A stretch of 64,000 nt of DNA from Takakia lepidozioides. Taxonomy: Eukaryota; Streptophyta; Takakiopsida; Takakiales; Takakiaceae. The stretch's first letter is position 1. Each line of letters starts with the position of its first letter. Made by a program: the position numbers and the translations under genes. Under the pieces are notes generated by a model. The model saw only the letters and a program-made list of their open reading frames with translations, had not been told where the DNA came from and made no database searches. This document shows, in pieces, positions 1 to 9,408 of the stretch. Location of the stretch: contig CM060731.1 in the NCBI GenBank assembly GCA_030704615.1, positions 59,810,756 through 59,874,755 of the forward strand, given 5' to 3'.

Positions 1-295
1 CCGTTGAGCGGTCATTTGAATCCAACGGGAGGGAGGAAAAAAAAAAAAAAAAAAAAACTGCATAGCCACTGTTGCCCGTCGCTCAACTATTTGGACTGGC
101 GTCGCCGTCGTCTAGCGGCCGTCTGAACAAATAAATATAAAAATAAAATAAAGAGCATAAAAAATATAAAAGAATCTCCGCAAAGCCACGATAATCCGGT
201 CGTTGCATTCGTCCAACGGTCGAAACCAAAAACAAAAACAAAAAAAGGAGTAAAAAACCACATAGCCACCATCGTCCATCGCCCAACGGTCGCAT
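1..295. repeat. A-rich / GTCGTCCG modular repeat block (left)
   Basis: The block alternates a GC-rich module of the type CATAGCCACCRTCGTCC followed by GCCCAACGGTCG with A-rich spacers such as AAAATAAAAATAAAA. Three irregular modules are visible, near 58-120, 175-225 and 262-292. The same module recurs at 1690-2310, 60940-61200 and 62640-62780. It looks like a degenerate tandem component of a dispersed repeat family, not a gene: the open frames through it are low-complexity translations. Nothing further is recognised. Confidence 0.6.
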
Positions 296-299
296 AAGA

Positions 300-335
<36 letters not shown>

Positions 336-589
336 TAGAATCTAAACTTCACTTCGATATTTTCCCTTCTCTCTTTCCTTTATCGTCTTGGATAAAGTCC
401 TAGATTATTGGTGTGATGAATTTGAGGGATTTTTCCCCTAGACCAGTCAAGTAATAATTCAACTTTGATGCATCCTTAGGGATGCGAAGGATAAACGGAC
501 TTGGTGCTTTGGATTTTTTGCTTCAAATGCCGACTCTCTCCTTTATCGGGAAAGGAGATGACTTACCCGCATCGGGAGGGCCTCGTTTA
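296..589. other. No recognisable feature
   Basis: Unique-looking sequence between the first GTCGTC-type block and the inverted-repeat-family segment. No convincing open frame or RNA gene was seen. Confidence 0.4.
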
Positions 590-1172
590 CCCGTTGAAGC
601 AACGGTTCCCTTCGACAATGCCCTCCGAGGTAACTGTTAAGCTTGAGTGAGACCAGCCCGAGGACAAACTTTGAAGATGAGATGTGCACCTGAAGAGTGG
701 GAACTTCATGGTAGCACATTCTGTTGAGCTTGACAATGGGTGGAACTTGAAAACGGGGAGGATGTTTGACACTAAGATGCGAAATAGAGCCTGAGGGGAG
801 TAGGGGCGAGGAGTCAATCCGAGCCTCGGTTGCTTGACTGGAGCCACCGCCGCGTCTTACTCAACCAAAGGATTCCCTAAGTTTTCTCCCAAAATATCGA
901 TTTTCTTATTGACTTGTCATTAGAACGGCCGAACGTGACATTAGGCTGGGGGGAGTACCTTGTGAGCTTCGGAATGTCAAACGAGGCTGTTGTTTCAGGG
1001 ACAAGTTAATTGTTAATTCTTTACCTTTGTGACCCCTCGTTTATTTTGCTTTCGTTCTTTGGTTGATCATCGACACGCTATTGGGTTCTCTTCTTTCTCT
1101 CCTACCCTTCATTCATTTAACTTCATCCCATCCCCGCTTATAAAAACAGAGGGATGAAGTCAAATGAATGAA
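590..1172 (+). repeat. Diverged copy of the 59-64 kb inverted-repeat family (right-arm orientation)
   Basis: This stretch aligns by eye, in the same orientation, with 63180-63702. Shared landmarks in order are a GAACAAACTTTGAA-like match near 664, ACTTCATGGTA, AAGCTTGACAATG-like sequence, a segment ending GACTGGAGCCACCGC, a GACATT..TGGGG block, TGTTGTTTCA and a terminal hairpin at 1108-1172. It shows that the large inverted repeat at the right end belongs to a dispersed family. No coding capacity is evident. Confidence 0.6.
1108..1172. repeat. Imperfect hairpin, copy 1 of 4
   Basis: TTCATTCATTTAACTTCATC at the left pairs with GATGAAGTCAAATGAATGAA at the right around a short loop, giving a stem of about 20 bp. 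Related hairpins occur at 59441-59505, 62517-62580 and 63641-63702. At two of them the hairpin lies directly against a CACTA-type terminus. Confidence 0.7.
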
Positions 1173-1689
1173 TAGGAAGGAAAGAAAAAAAGTAAAAAAA
1201 AATAGTTGGAATTGAAGGAAGGAGGAGGGAGGGAGGAGAGCTTGATCCTACGCGATTGGGAGTTAGTGAGAATCACTTTGTGATGAACTCGCAGCTATCC
1301 ATCGTGGGTCCGTTTTGCGCCCCCTAGTTCTCTTGTCTGTGTTGATGATTGGTCAATTTTTTTTTTTGACCATCCAGCAGGTAAGTGGAATCCCGGATGG
1401 ATGGAAATCTGGCGCCGAATTTCCATCCAGCAGGTAAGTTGCCATGAAGCCTTTAGGTTTCCCTCTCATCTTTTTTAATCATTAGGCCACGATCCAGATC
1501 CTGTTTAATGGAAAAGCGGAAATTTGGCTAAGTCCTAAAGGCAGGGTTTGAGGACATAAATCTGGCTGGGCGCAAAGGCAATGTGCGGCATGGACGCCGC
1601 GGGGTCCCACCCGCAGGCCGGGGCTCGATTCACCGCTGGCCAGTAGGCTCGCGCCAGCGCGGCGGCGTGCCAAGTCCCGAGGGCATGCT
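1173..1689. other. No gene recognised; short direct repeat and a GC-rich patch
   Basis: A 17-bp direct repeat CCATCCAGCAGGTAAGT occurs near 1371 and 1423. A markedly GC-rich patch (about 1590-1685) stands out from AT-rich surroundings; read on the minus strand it has weak resemblance to a tRNA-derived head, but no clean A or B box. No coding sequence supported. Confidence 0.35.
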
Positions 1690-2310
1690 CGAGGACAGAT
1701 AAATATAGAAACAAAAACAAACGGTCGCCGGAACCAAAATTAAAAACAAAAACAAAAACAAAAAAACCGCATAGGCATCGTCGTCCGTCGCCCTGCGATC
1801 GCCCAACTTTCACATAGCGGCAAGCCAAACCAAAAATAAAATAAAAAATAAAATAACCACATAGCCACTGTCGTCGGATGGTCGCCCAACTGTTCATCGG
1901 CCGTTGCCATCCCCCAACAGCCATCAAACCTTAAAATTTAAATAAACAAGAAAGTAAACTTCATAGCCACCGTCATCCGACCCTCGCCGTCGCCCAACGG
2001 TCACCCGAACTAAATAAAAAAACAAAAAATTAAAATAAATAAGACTACGTAGCCACCAACACCTATTGTCGGACATTTGTCATACTGTCCCCAAACTGTT
2101 GTCTGGCCGTCGTAGTTGCCCAGTGGTCGTCCAACCAAAATAAAATAAAATAAAATAAAAAATAAAAACCACAAAGCCACCATCGGCCAGTTGTCCTATA
2201 GTCGCACGACTGTTGTCGTGGCCCAACATTTATCTAAACTCCAAAAATTCCGAGTAGCCACTGTTGTCCGTTGCCCTGCAGTCGTCCGTCGTCCGACCAC
2301 TCGTTTAATT
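1690..2310. repeat. A-rich / GTCGTCCG modular repeat block (second)
   Basis: At least five irregular modules, each roughly 75-120 bp, combine a CATAGCCACCGTCGTC-type core with runs such as AAAATAAAATAAAATAAAA. Same family as 1-295 and the inner parts of the inverted repeat near 61 and 62.7 kb. The open frames across it are repeat translations. Confidence 0.6.
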
Positions 2311-4446
2311 TTATTTATTTTAAAATACACACACACAACACACACACAAAAAACAATGTGTGTCTTACACGTAGGCCATCACCTCCACAATGACATAAAT
2401 TGGGTCGCATGAACGTAAAAAAATAAAAAAAACTTACTTAACGTAAAGTCGGTTTTGGACGTGACGTGACACACATGACATGTGATGTTTGATGTAACGC
2501 TCACGTCTTTGTGTCAGTCATGTCATAATTGATAACTGGGTGAGAGGTGGGTTGACCGAGCACTTTGGTTGGTTCCTAGTTCCATTGTGCACTCTATATA
2601 TCAAACATTCATGCAATGAATGGATGTGACAGATCAATTGAGATGTGCAGTCAGGCTCTCATAAGTGGTGACACCGTTGTTTTTTATGGTACCTGTACAC
2701 TTTCTTTGTCACTTCTTACATTTTGCACAAATTTCATTGCACGGGAGTGGTTGGAAGCCAATGAATCACCTGTAATTCAATTTGGCTATGACATATGCTT
2801 TTACACGGGGTTGGCGGTCGCAATGAACTCATGCCCCTCGCTCTTTGCATGTTGTCCAAGGATCATAATGGCACAAGGATCATAATGTCGGGTTCTAAGT
2901 TCACGGGTTGTCTTTTGATTCGGTTGTTGCCTCTGCTCACGGATCGTTCATAGGTTGTCATTTGATTTGACTATTTCCTCTGCTCACAGACCGTTTTGAT
3001 TCGGCGTTTTTCTCTGCTCACGGATCGTTCACGGAAACTTGTCTTTTCATTCGGCCATTTCCTCTGTTCACGGATAGAATTTGGAAACCTTGGCAGCATG
3101 ATGTGAATGGTAGGCTGGCTTCATGTAGCATGTCGAGATTTTCATTCGGGCATAATGTTTTGTGATTCAGCTTATTCTTTGCTAAAGGACAAATTTTTTA
3201 TTAGGAACCATTGCAACATGATATGAATGATAGACCTTCATGGAACACCAGATTATCATTCGGGCAGATGTAAGGGGTTCATGAGTTGTCTTTGATGCGG
3301 TTGTTTTTCTGCTGGGAGGGAGAACCCTTTCTGCTGCAAGAAAGGAAGGAGAGACAGAAGGAGCGAGAACCGGCAAACGGCAGGAATGGCGGGATCAAGC
3401 AACATGTACATAATGACTTCATTCCTTCCCTAATAACCCATGAATTAACTGAATGTACGAGACAATTTTGAAATTTTCTACTTTCAATTAAAGTTATGAA
3501 AATGGCAACACGATATGTGTGTGTGGAATACAAACGTCGCCTCCAACAGGCTTGACCGGTGTGTATAACACATATGTGTCTCATTCATCCATGCTAAAAG
3601 ATTTTACACATATATGTCACATTCATCCATGCTGAAGAATATGAACCGTCTAAAGTTGATAGTAACAAACACTATGGCATTATTTCTATTTTTCCTAATA
3701 ACATACATTATTCTATTTTCTTATTTTATTTCATATTTTTTATATTTTCATTATATCGCATAGAGGTACTCAGACTACTCTTCATCTACATGAAATGTAC
3801 CTGATAGTGAAGCAAGTCCATTGTTTTACTTTGTTTTCATGCATTCATGTATTTTGGCAAAAATCAGTTTTTCGAGGCTCACAATAATATATAAAAGTAA
3901 TAAATTTCATTTTTTAATATTTTCTATAGGACTGTAGTATCTTTAAGAGTAGAGCAATACTAGTATGAGTCCCAACTATCATATTTATTTTCTATAGTGA
4001 GTGCAAAAAGTCCATAACACATTTTTTATGGACTATGACACTGTAGTATACAACTTTCTAAAGTCCAATACTTCGATAAATCAATTTCATTTCTTGGTGA
4101 GAATTTAAAGATTGGAGCTTGTAGTAGTTGGAAGCATAAGAGTGAGTCCCATTTCATCATTGTAATAAAAATTTGTCTCTAAGGTACAATTGAATCAAAC
4201 TATGTCATGTAAAACACGTGCTATGATAGAAAAATGTAGTCATCATAGCCTGCTTTCATCCCGAAGGCCTATCAAAGTAATTAATTCTAACATTTTATAC
4301 CAATGTGAAGCAACAGTTTGAACAGATATGTTGTTCTTTACTTAGTCTTGTTTGTAGGACATGTGTTGTGCTTCTTAAGATGTGCCTATGTTGTCAACTC
4401 AAACTAGATCCCCCAAATAGAAAAACAATAGGAATAGTTTAAGAAC
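2311..4446. other. Intergenic, AT-rich; short tandem repeats only
   Basis: No gene is supported. A short array at about 2905-3075 has three to four imperfect copies of a unit of about 45-60 bp built on TTTTGATTCGG and CTCTGCTCACGGATCGTTCA. A 30-bp imperfect direct repeat containing CATTCATCCATGCT occurs near 3570-3600 and 3606-3636. The 89-residue frame at 2616-2885 matches nothing I recognise. 3640-4446 is AT-rich with no structure noticed. Confidence 0.45.
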
Positions 4447-4933
4447 TTACGGCCGCTTTACACTAGGCCCAAAGCCCAAGACTGAGTGAGAATGGAACGT
4501 TTCCATTGGCGGAGGCCTAAAAATTGGGTCCAACGGCTTTACACTATGGCCCGAGCACAAGAAAATAGAATCAGGTCATTTGACTACATGTCACCTACAT
4601 AGCACAAGCGGCACAAGTTTTGGCGCCAACTTCTTGGGCCAGCCTAAGAAAAATGAACCCTCTTGGAGTGGAGACTCAACTCTCCATTCTCTGGCCCAAA
4701 AAGTTTGGTATTAAAATATAATATTTTTATTTGATCATGACCGTTGGATGAACTCACCATAACAACGCGGGAAGACAACCTCTAAAATTTGCGTTTCTTC
4801 ATTATACGCCGGTGGCCAAAAAAAATAAAAATTGATGGAGATGGAGATGATGATGCTAAGAAAAATTGGATAGATGCAAAGGGGCAGTAGCCGCAAGGCA
4901 AAGTAGCTCTTAGTTACGCCGGCTTCGGCTGGA

Positions 4934-5023
4934 GTCTTCTTCTTCTGGACAGATGCAGATGTGGAGGTGTTGATTGCACTTCATGGTGAAATGGAACCTG
5001 AATTTTGCAAGAATGACAAAAGT
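4934..5023 (+). pseudogene. Myb/SANT-like (trihelix) exon remnant of Harbinger ORF1
   Basis: A plus-strand frame through 4946 reads WTDADVEVLIALHGEMEPEF followed by CKNDKSK and then AAG/GTTAGA, a plausible splice donor. A tryptophan followed by an acidic helix and a second helix ending in basic residues is characteristic of the Myb/SANT-like or trihelix DNA-binding protein that accompanies PIF/Harbinger transposases; in that family it binds the element ends and recruits transposase to the nucleus. It would be divergent or convergent relative to the minus-strand transposase. The 5' part and other exons could not be placed with certainty. Confidence 0.5.
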
Positions 5024-5479
5024 AAGGTTAGACTATATATTCGTTTGGCAGGCTTATAAATGACACACAAAATCCCAAACCCTATTTCATTAGTCAATTT
5101 TTAGTATCGATAACTTAACAGACCATATTCAACCAAGTCCTCTAGGGATACCAGAAGTATTATGTACTATATTATGACACTCTACCAGCAAAGACAATCA
5201 GTCTAAGGTCAATCAGTCATTGCAATGACAATCATTGCATAACTGGTCTTAAGCTTAACGTAAAGAATTTCTCGAGCTTCTCTCAAGCATTCGTTTTCCT
5301 CCCCAAACCATAGACACATTTGATTATTGTAATCGTAGTACTTACAATTGTACACTACATTTAATATAAGGGGCAGCCTATACTTACCAAGTACCTAAGC
5401 ATATTAATTTGTACAACATGATGTGTATAATGGGGACAACCATTCTTCCAATACAACACATCAGTAATTGTGTTATATC

Positions 5480-6290
5480 TACTTTATTCTAGCATGTAGT
5501 TGTACTCTTTATCAAATATATCGGTATAACTAGTATAATGATAGAGCAGTCTTGTTTGGTGTAGTTCTAGCATATTGATAAATGTAAGCCAAGGCCCATC
5601 AGTTGTAAGCTCCGTTATGGGGATGTCAAAAAAGACCATAGGGGCTCCCCTCATTGGGTGTAGAATTAATAAGGTATAAAATGGGTACATAATAGTAAGA
5701 TAGGGGGTTGCCCTAGCTTGTTGGGTGTAGGTTTAGCACGTAATGTCTAATTACAATGAGGTGTAGTGAGTACTATCAATTCATCATATTGGGGCTGTCA
5801 TAAGGACCATAGGGCCTGCCCTCGTTATGTGTGTAATTCTAGCATATGGCTTGTAATTCAAATTGGATGCACTCAATATTATATATTAACCTTGCTACTT
5901 ATCTAGTGTAAAATTAATGAGGTACACAAAGGTTTATATTGGGGCTGTCCTTGTTGGGTGTAGTCCTAGTACGCATCGAATAATTATTTGTACCATTCGT
6001 CCTATATTTTCTAGCCTTTAATTGAATTCTTTATCAAATATATCAAATATATTGTAGTATAGTATTCTAACCTTTGATGGAATATATTGGTGCAGTTGGT
6101 ACAATGATAGGGGCAGCCTTGTTTGTTGTGGTTCTAGCATAATGGGGTAGATGTAAATAAAATCCATTTCTCGCAAGGACCATGATATGGGGCTGTCATA
6201 GGGACCATAGGGGGGCTGCCCTCATTGGGTGTGTAATTCTATCCTATGGTTTGTAGTTCAAATTGAGTGTAGTGAGTATTATCTAGTATC
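5480..6290. repeat. Degenerate direct repeats inside the Harbinger element
   Basis: Three imperfect copies, near 5618-5670, 5789-5870 and 6189-6275, share a core GGGGCTGTCATAGGGACCAT followed by a segment ending CCCTCATTGGGTGTGTAATT. Intervening stretches share TGTAGTTCTAGCATA and TTTATCAAATATAT words. The area is non-coding and may be an intron or internal spacer of the transposon. Confidence 0.5.
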
Positions 6291-6358
6291 AAACAAGCCT
6301 ATAGAGTATCATTGCACAATTGGCCTTGGGATGGCTATAGATGATGGTGACAAGGTGG

Positions 6359-6472
6359 ATGTTTGAGAACATGGTGGAAAATAGTGGTATCATGGTTAGG
6401 AACTTTAAAAAGGCCAATGCTTTATTGGAGAGAGTGGACTGCCAAATGGATCGACTTATAGACAAACTTTGA
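6359..6472 (+). pseudogene. C-terminal exon remnant of Harbinger Myb/SANT-like ORF
   Basis: A 37-codon open frame begins MFENMVENSGIMVRNFKKAN and continues to a TGA, with a helical heptad-like C-terminus (ALLERVDCQMDRLIDKL). A C-terminal helical tail of this kind is usual in trihelix-type partner proteins of PIF/Harbinger transposases. Assignment rests mainly on its location in the element and its coiled-coil character, so it is tentative. Confidence 0.35.
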
Positions 6473-6699
6473 TTTCCAGATCTAGTCTACTCAGATCAGA
6501 ATCAGATGTGCCAGAAACATGACTTTGGCTTCTCTTTTCAATTTTTCTTCATAAATGGGTTGGCCAACATTTCGTGGGCAACTGTAGACTCGGTAAGCAT
6601 TTTTTTCACTTGCACTTCATTGTCCTTCTTGCTTTGTAAATTCTGTTCATGATCTTCATCCGAATCTGGATCAGATTGAAAGTCTCTTTCAACCTCCAC

Positions 6700-7403
6700 T
6701 CACATTTCTAGCTGTCGTAGCCAATGCATTTGTTTGATTACATCCTCAGCCACGTGAAACATGTCATTTTGTTTGAAATTGCCCAATAAAGTGTTGGCTT
6801 CTTGTTGCATATCATCCTATGTCTGCTTAGCCCATTCCATGTCAAAATTGTCATGATGAATTATTCATAAGTTATGTAGGCAAATGCATGTTGTGATAAC
6901 ATCTGGTAAGTGACAGCACAATGACATGTCCAATATTTTCAATCGAATTCTCCACCTCCTTTCTGTATTTCAAAAGCCCTCTCAATTGCCATTAAAGTAC
7001 TGGATTGGATGAAATTCCAATAGGTTTTTTCTCGAGACAATCCATTTTTCTCATCTTTAAAAGGTGAGTAAAACCATAGACACACTGAATATGTTGCATT
7101 TCCAAAGAGTTTATATGGCAAATATGCACATTTCATCGTCATCTTTCAAAATTTTGTTCTTCGGAAGAGAGCCCAGTCGTGACTACGACCAGCCCACCCA
7201 AAATCGTCCCAAAATTTACATTTTGCATCTTCCAACCTTTGCAACAATGCTGAGTATAATCATTTACGACAATAGTATGAAACATGATCAATGCTAGGTG
7301 CTCTAATGGGAATACGACCCCTATCACATAAGGAATCCAATGTAAAGCTTTCTCCTATTATTGCTTTAATTCGATTTGCCATGGGTTTCTCAAATACTAT
7401 AGG
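6700..7403 (-). pseudogene. Harbinger (HARBI1-like) transposase, C-terminal half, degenerate
   Basis: Minus-strand frames carry the second half of a DDE-type PIF/Harbinger nuclease. From 7403 downward one sees a FEKPMANRIKAI segment, then an SSHDWALFRRT block containing the probable first catalytic Asp, a YKLFGNATYS block where the second catalytic Asp of the usual GDxAY motif is replaced by Asn, a FKDEKNGLSREKTYWNF block, and IERAFEIQKG with the catalytic Glu. The frame shifts after GGGEFD (near 6939) and continues with an LHNL-type histidine block and a C-terminal tail to about 6708. The N-terminal half lies beyond the inserted gypsy element at 13776-14130. Several stops and frameshifts make it inactive. 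Confidence 0.75.
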
Positions 7404-7985
7404 TGTCACGGACATAGCCCAGAAGAACTTATCAGGAGTAAATACCAAAAATTACCAAATTACCATGTTATAAAAAATTACCATGATTTACCATGATCTA
7501 CTATGATTTACCATTACTTACCAAGTTACCGGGAGTTTACCAAATTACCAAGAATAACTTGAGAAACTACTCAGGAAGCTTCATTTGGAGGAAACTTCTC
7601 CATCAAGAAACCTTTGTTTAATCTTGGAGACTTCTCCAGCAAGAAACCTCCATAGGGGAAGCTTCTTAGGGTCTTAGTAGCCAGTATATATAGGAGGCGA
7701 GACTGGACACTCTTCAGTCTCGCCAACACCAGTTCAAACTACTTTTGTTTCTAGTTCCCAGTATTTTAGCCCAGTTTCCAGTATCTGGTACTCCAGTCCA
7801 GTTTCCAGCATTCCAGTATTCAAGTCGTGTTCCAATATCTTGTACTCTTGTTCATTGTTATAAAGATCGTCTTGATTCCTATTTACTCATCGTGCATTCG
7901 GCCACGCCGACCGTGACTTCTTGTCTAGCATTGTACCTCTAGTTTTATCTCTTGTTTGTGTTCAGTCATGTTCTCGTCCTTAACA
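7404..7985 (+). repeat. 5' LTR of gypsy copy 1
   Basis: 582 bp, TGTCACGG at the left, CCTTAACA at the right. The first 150 bp is a short tandem array of TTACCATGA-like words. A unit of about 36 bp containing AACTTCTCCATCAAGA occurs twice. A TATATATA promoter box is at 7685-7692, followed about 20 bp later by the sequence likely to form the RNA 5' end (7712 onward). The matching 3' LTR has one more minisatellite unit, which accounts for its greater length. Confidence 0.9.
7685..7727 (+). promoter_or_regulatory. LTR TATA box and hairpin at predicted RNA start
   Basis: TATATATA at 7685-7692 is followed by GGCGAGACTG (7697-7706) and its complement CAGTCTCGCC (7715-7724), a 10-bp stem. A start site 25-30 nt after the TATA box would fall at about 7712, so the transcript would begin near CTTCAGTCTCGCCAA. 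That 15-mer is complementary to the primer binding site at 7988-8002 with one mismatch. The element is conserved in the other LTR copies (13490s, 42140s, 58010s). The start site itself is inferred. Confidence 0.6.
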
Positions 7986-7987
7986 GT

Positions 7988-8002
7988 TTGGCGAGACTAA
8001 AG
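7988..8002 (+). promoter_or_regulatory. Primer binding site of gypsy copy 1, self-complementary to LTR R region
   Basis: Immediately after the 5' LTR, TTGGCGAGACTAAAG starts at LTR+3. It is the reverse complement of 7712-7726 except for one position. In the second copy the 16-nt version is perfect. It resembles the Tf1/sushi self-priming arrangement; the TGG within it would also suit the CCA end of a tRNA, so tRNA priming cannot be excluded from sequence alone. Confidence 0.6.
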
Positions 8003-8023
8003 TTTGTTCTTTAGTTAGTTAAG

Positions 8024-9062
8024 ATGAAAGGCACATTTGCGGAAATGGTCACCACATTGCAGAGTTTTCAGCTCCAGATGCAAGAACTTCATACATCTAC
8101 CGCCCAATTGCAAGCTGATCAGTCTCAAGATCTTGACAACGCTCTCCACAATTTGCAACAACAAATTTCAGAGTTAAATGAGTCGAACAATGGATCTTCA
8201 ACCATACGAGTCCCTACTGCAACAGCTCCTACAACAACGGTTCATCTTCAACAGATTACGTGATAACCAAAGATCAGCATGCCCGAGAAATTTGATGGGA
8301 CGAGATCAAGATTTCGCGGTTTTGTTCAACAAGTACAACTATTCCTACGACTACATCCACAACGCTATCCCGATGAAGGTATTCAAGTGGGATTCGTGGG
8401 CTCCCTTCTATCAGACACTGCCTTATCTTGGTTTGCACCGCTATTAGAAAAAAATTCGCATTTACTATAAAATTTTGAAGCATTCATGTCCGAGTTCACT
8501 GCAACGTTTGGAGAGAATGATAGAGAGAGAGTTGCAGAAACAAAGATGCGAAATCTTCGACAAGGAGCACGTTCTGCTTCTGTTTATGCTGCCGAATTTC
8601 GACAATTTGCGTGCGACCTCGACTGGAATGAGAAGAGTCTCATTAGTCAGTTTCGATGTGGACTAAAAGATGATGTAAAAGATTTGTTGTTGACAATGCC
8701 AAACGTGAGCACACTGAGTGAATTCCTCACCCAAATCATTGCATGCGATAATCGTTTGTTCGAAATACGTCAAGAGAAACGATCTGGATGGTCGACGACG
8801 CATCATGCCACTGCTACTACAACACCAAATACAACGATCCATCAGACATCCAATAGTGATCATATGCAGATTGATGCTGTCCGATTTAAGCCATTAACGC
8901 CATAAGAAAAACAAAGACAGCGCTCGAATGGATTATGCCTCTATTGCGGAGAAGAAGATCACATAGCATTAAACTGTCCCAATAAGAGAAGATTCAAAAC
9001 TCAGGGTACAACTCAAGTGTTCGATACGAGGAGGTCGGAAAACGAAGATGTCCAGTTACAGT
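8024..9062 (+). pseudogene. gag: gag of gypsy copy 1
   Basis: The frame from 8024 gives an N-terminal coiled-coil-like region (MKGTFAEMVTTLQSFQLQMQ onward) rich in Gln and ends at a stop at 8261. A second frame from 8279 (MPEKFDGTRSRF) carries the capsid region with the usual F..FVQQVQLF and DTALSWFAPL words, broken by a stop at 8468; the capsid continues from 8486 (MSEFTATFGENDRERVAETK) to a stop at 8903. Downstream is a CCHC zinc knuckle, CLYCGEEDHIALNCPNK, near 8937-8987. Capsid and nucleocapsid package the RNA. Two stops and one frame change make it non-functional. Confidence 0.8.
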
Positions 9063-9069
9063 AGGGACC

Positions 9070-9408
9070 ATGCGGCTGGACACCACAAATTCCTTATCGA
9101 AAAAATGTCTCTTTCTATCTCCAGACCCTGCACCTTGCTTCACAGTTCCAGTAAAAATCAGAGTGCAAAATCGAGATATCGCTGTAGAAGCACTTTTAGA
9201 CTCAGGAGCTTCAGCTTGTTTTATGGACAAAAACTTTGCGAAACAACACAATTTAACGCTCGTAAAGAAGAAACTTTTTGCCCCCGTTGAAGTCATCGAT
9301 GGACGACCATTAGCATCAGGAAATGTGGACCATGAAACTCGACCACTTGAAGAGATCAAGCATCACATATTGTTTTCAATGTCATCTGGTCTCCAACAAA
9401 TCCTGTGA
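9070..9408 (+). pseudogene. pol: Aspartic protease region of gypsy pol, copy 1
   Basis: A 112-codon frame holds the retropepsin core VEALLDSGASACFMD with the catalytic DSGA at about residues 47-50. It is followed directly by an overlapping frame at 9405 (MILGLPWFVLHNPDIDW), the typical ILGLPW segment at the end of retroviral-type proteases. The protease cleaves the Gag-Pol polyprotein. The frame break at 9408 is a decay mutation or frameshift. Confidence 0.8.

Noticed and set aside
83-295. Membrane-protein-like frames in the first 300 bp
   Set aside because: Phe/Leu/Tyr-rich translations come from A-rich spacers read on the minus strand.
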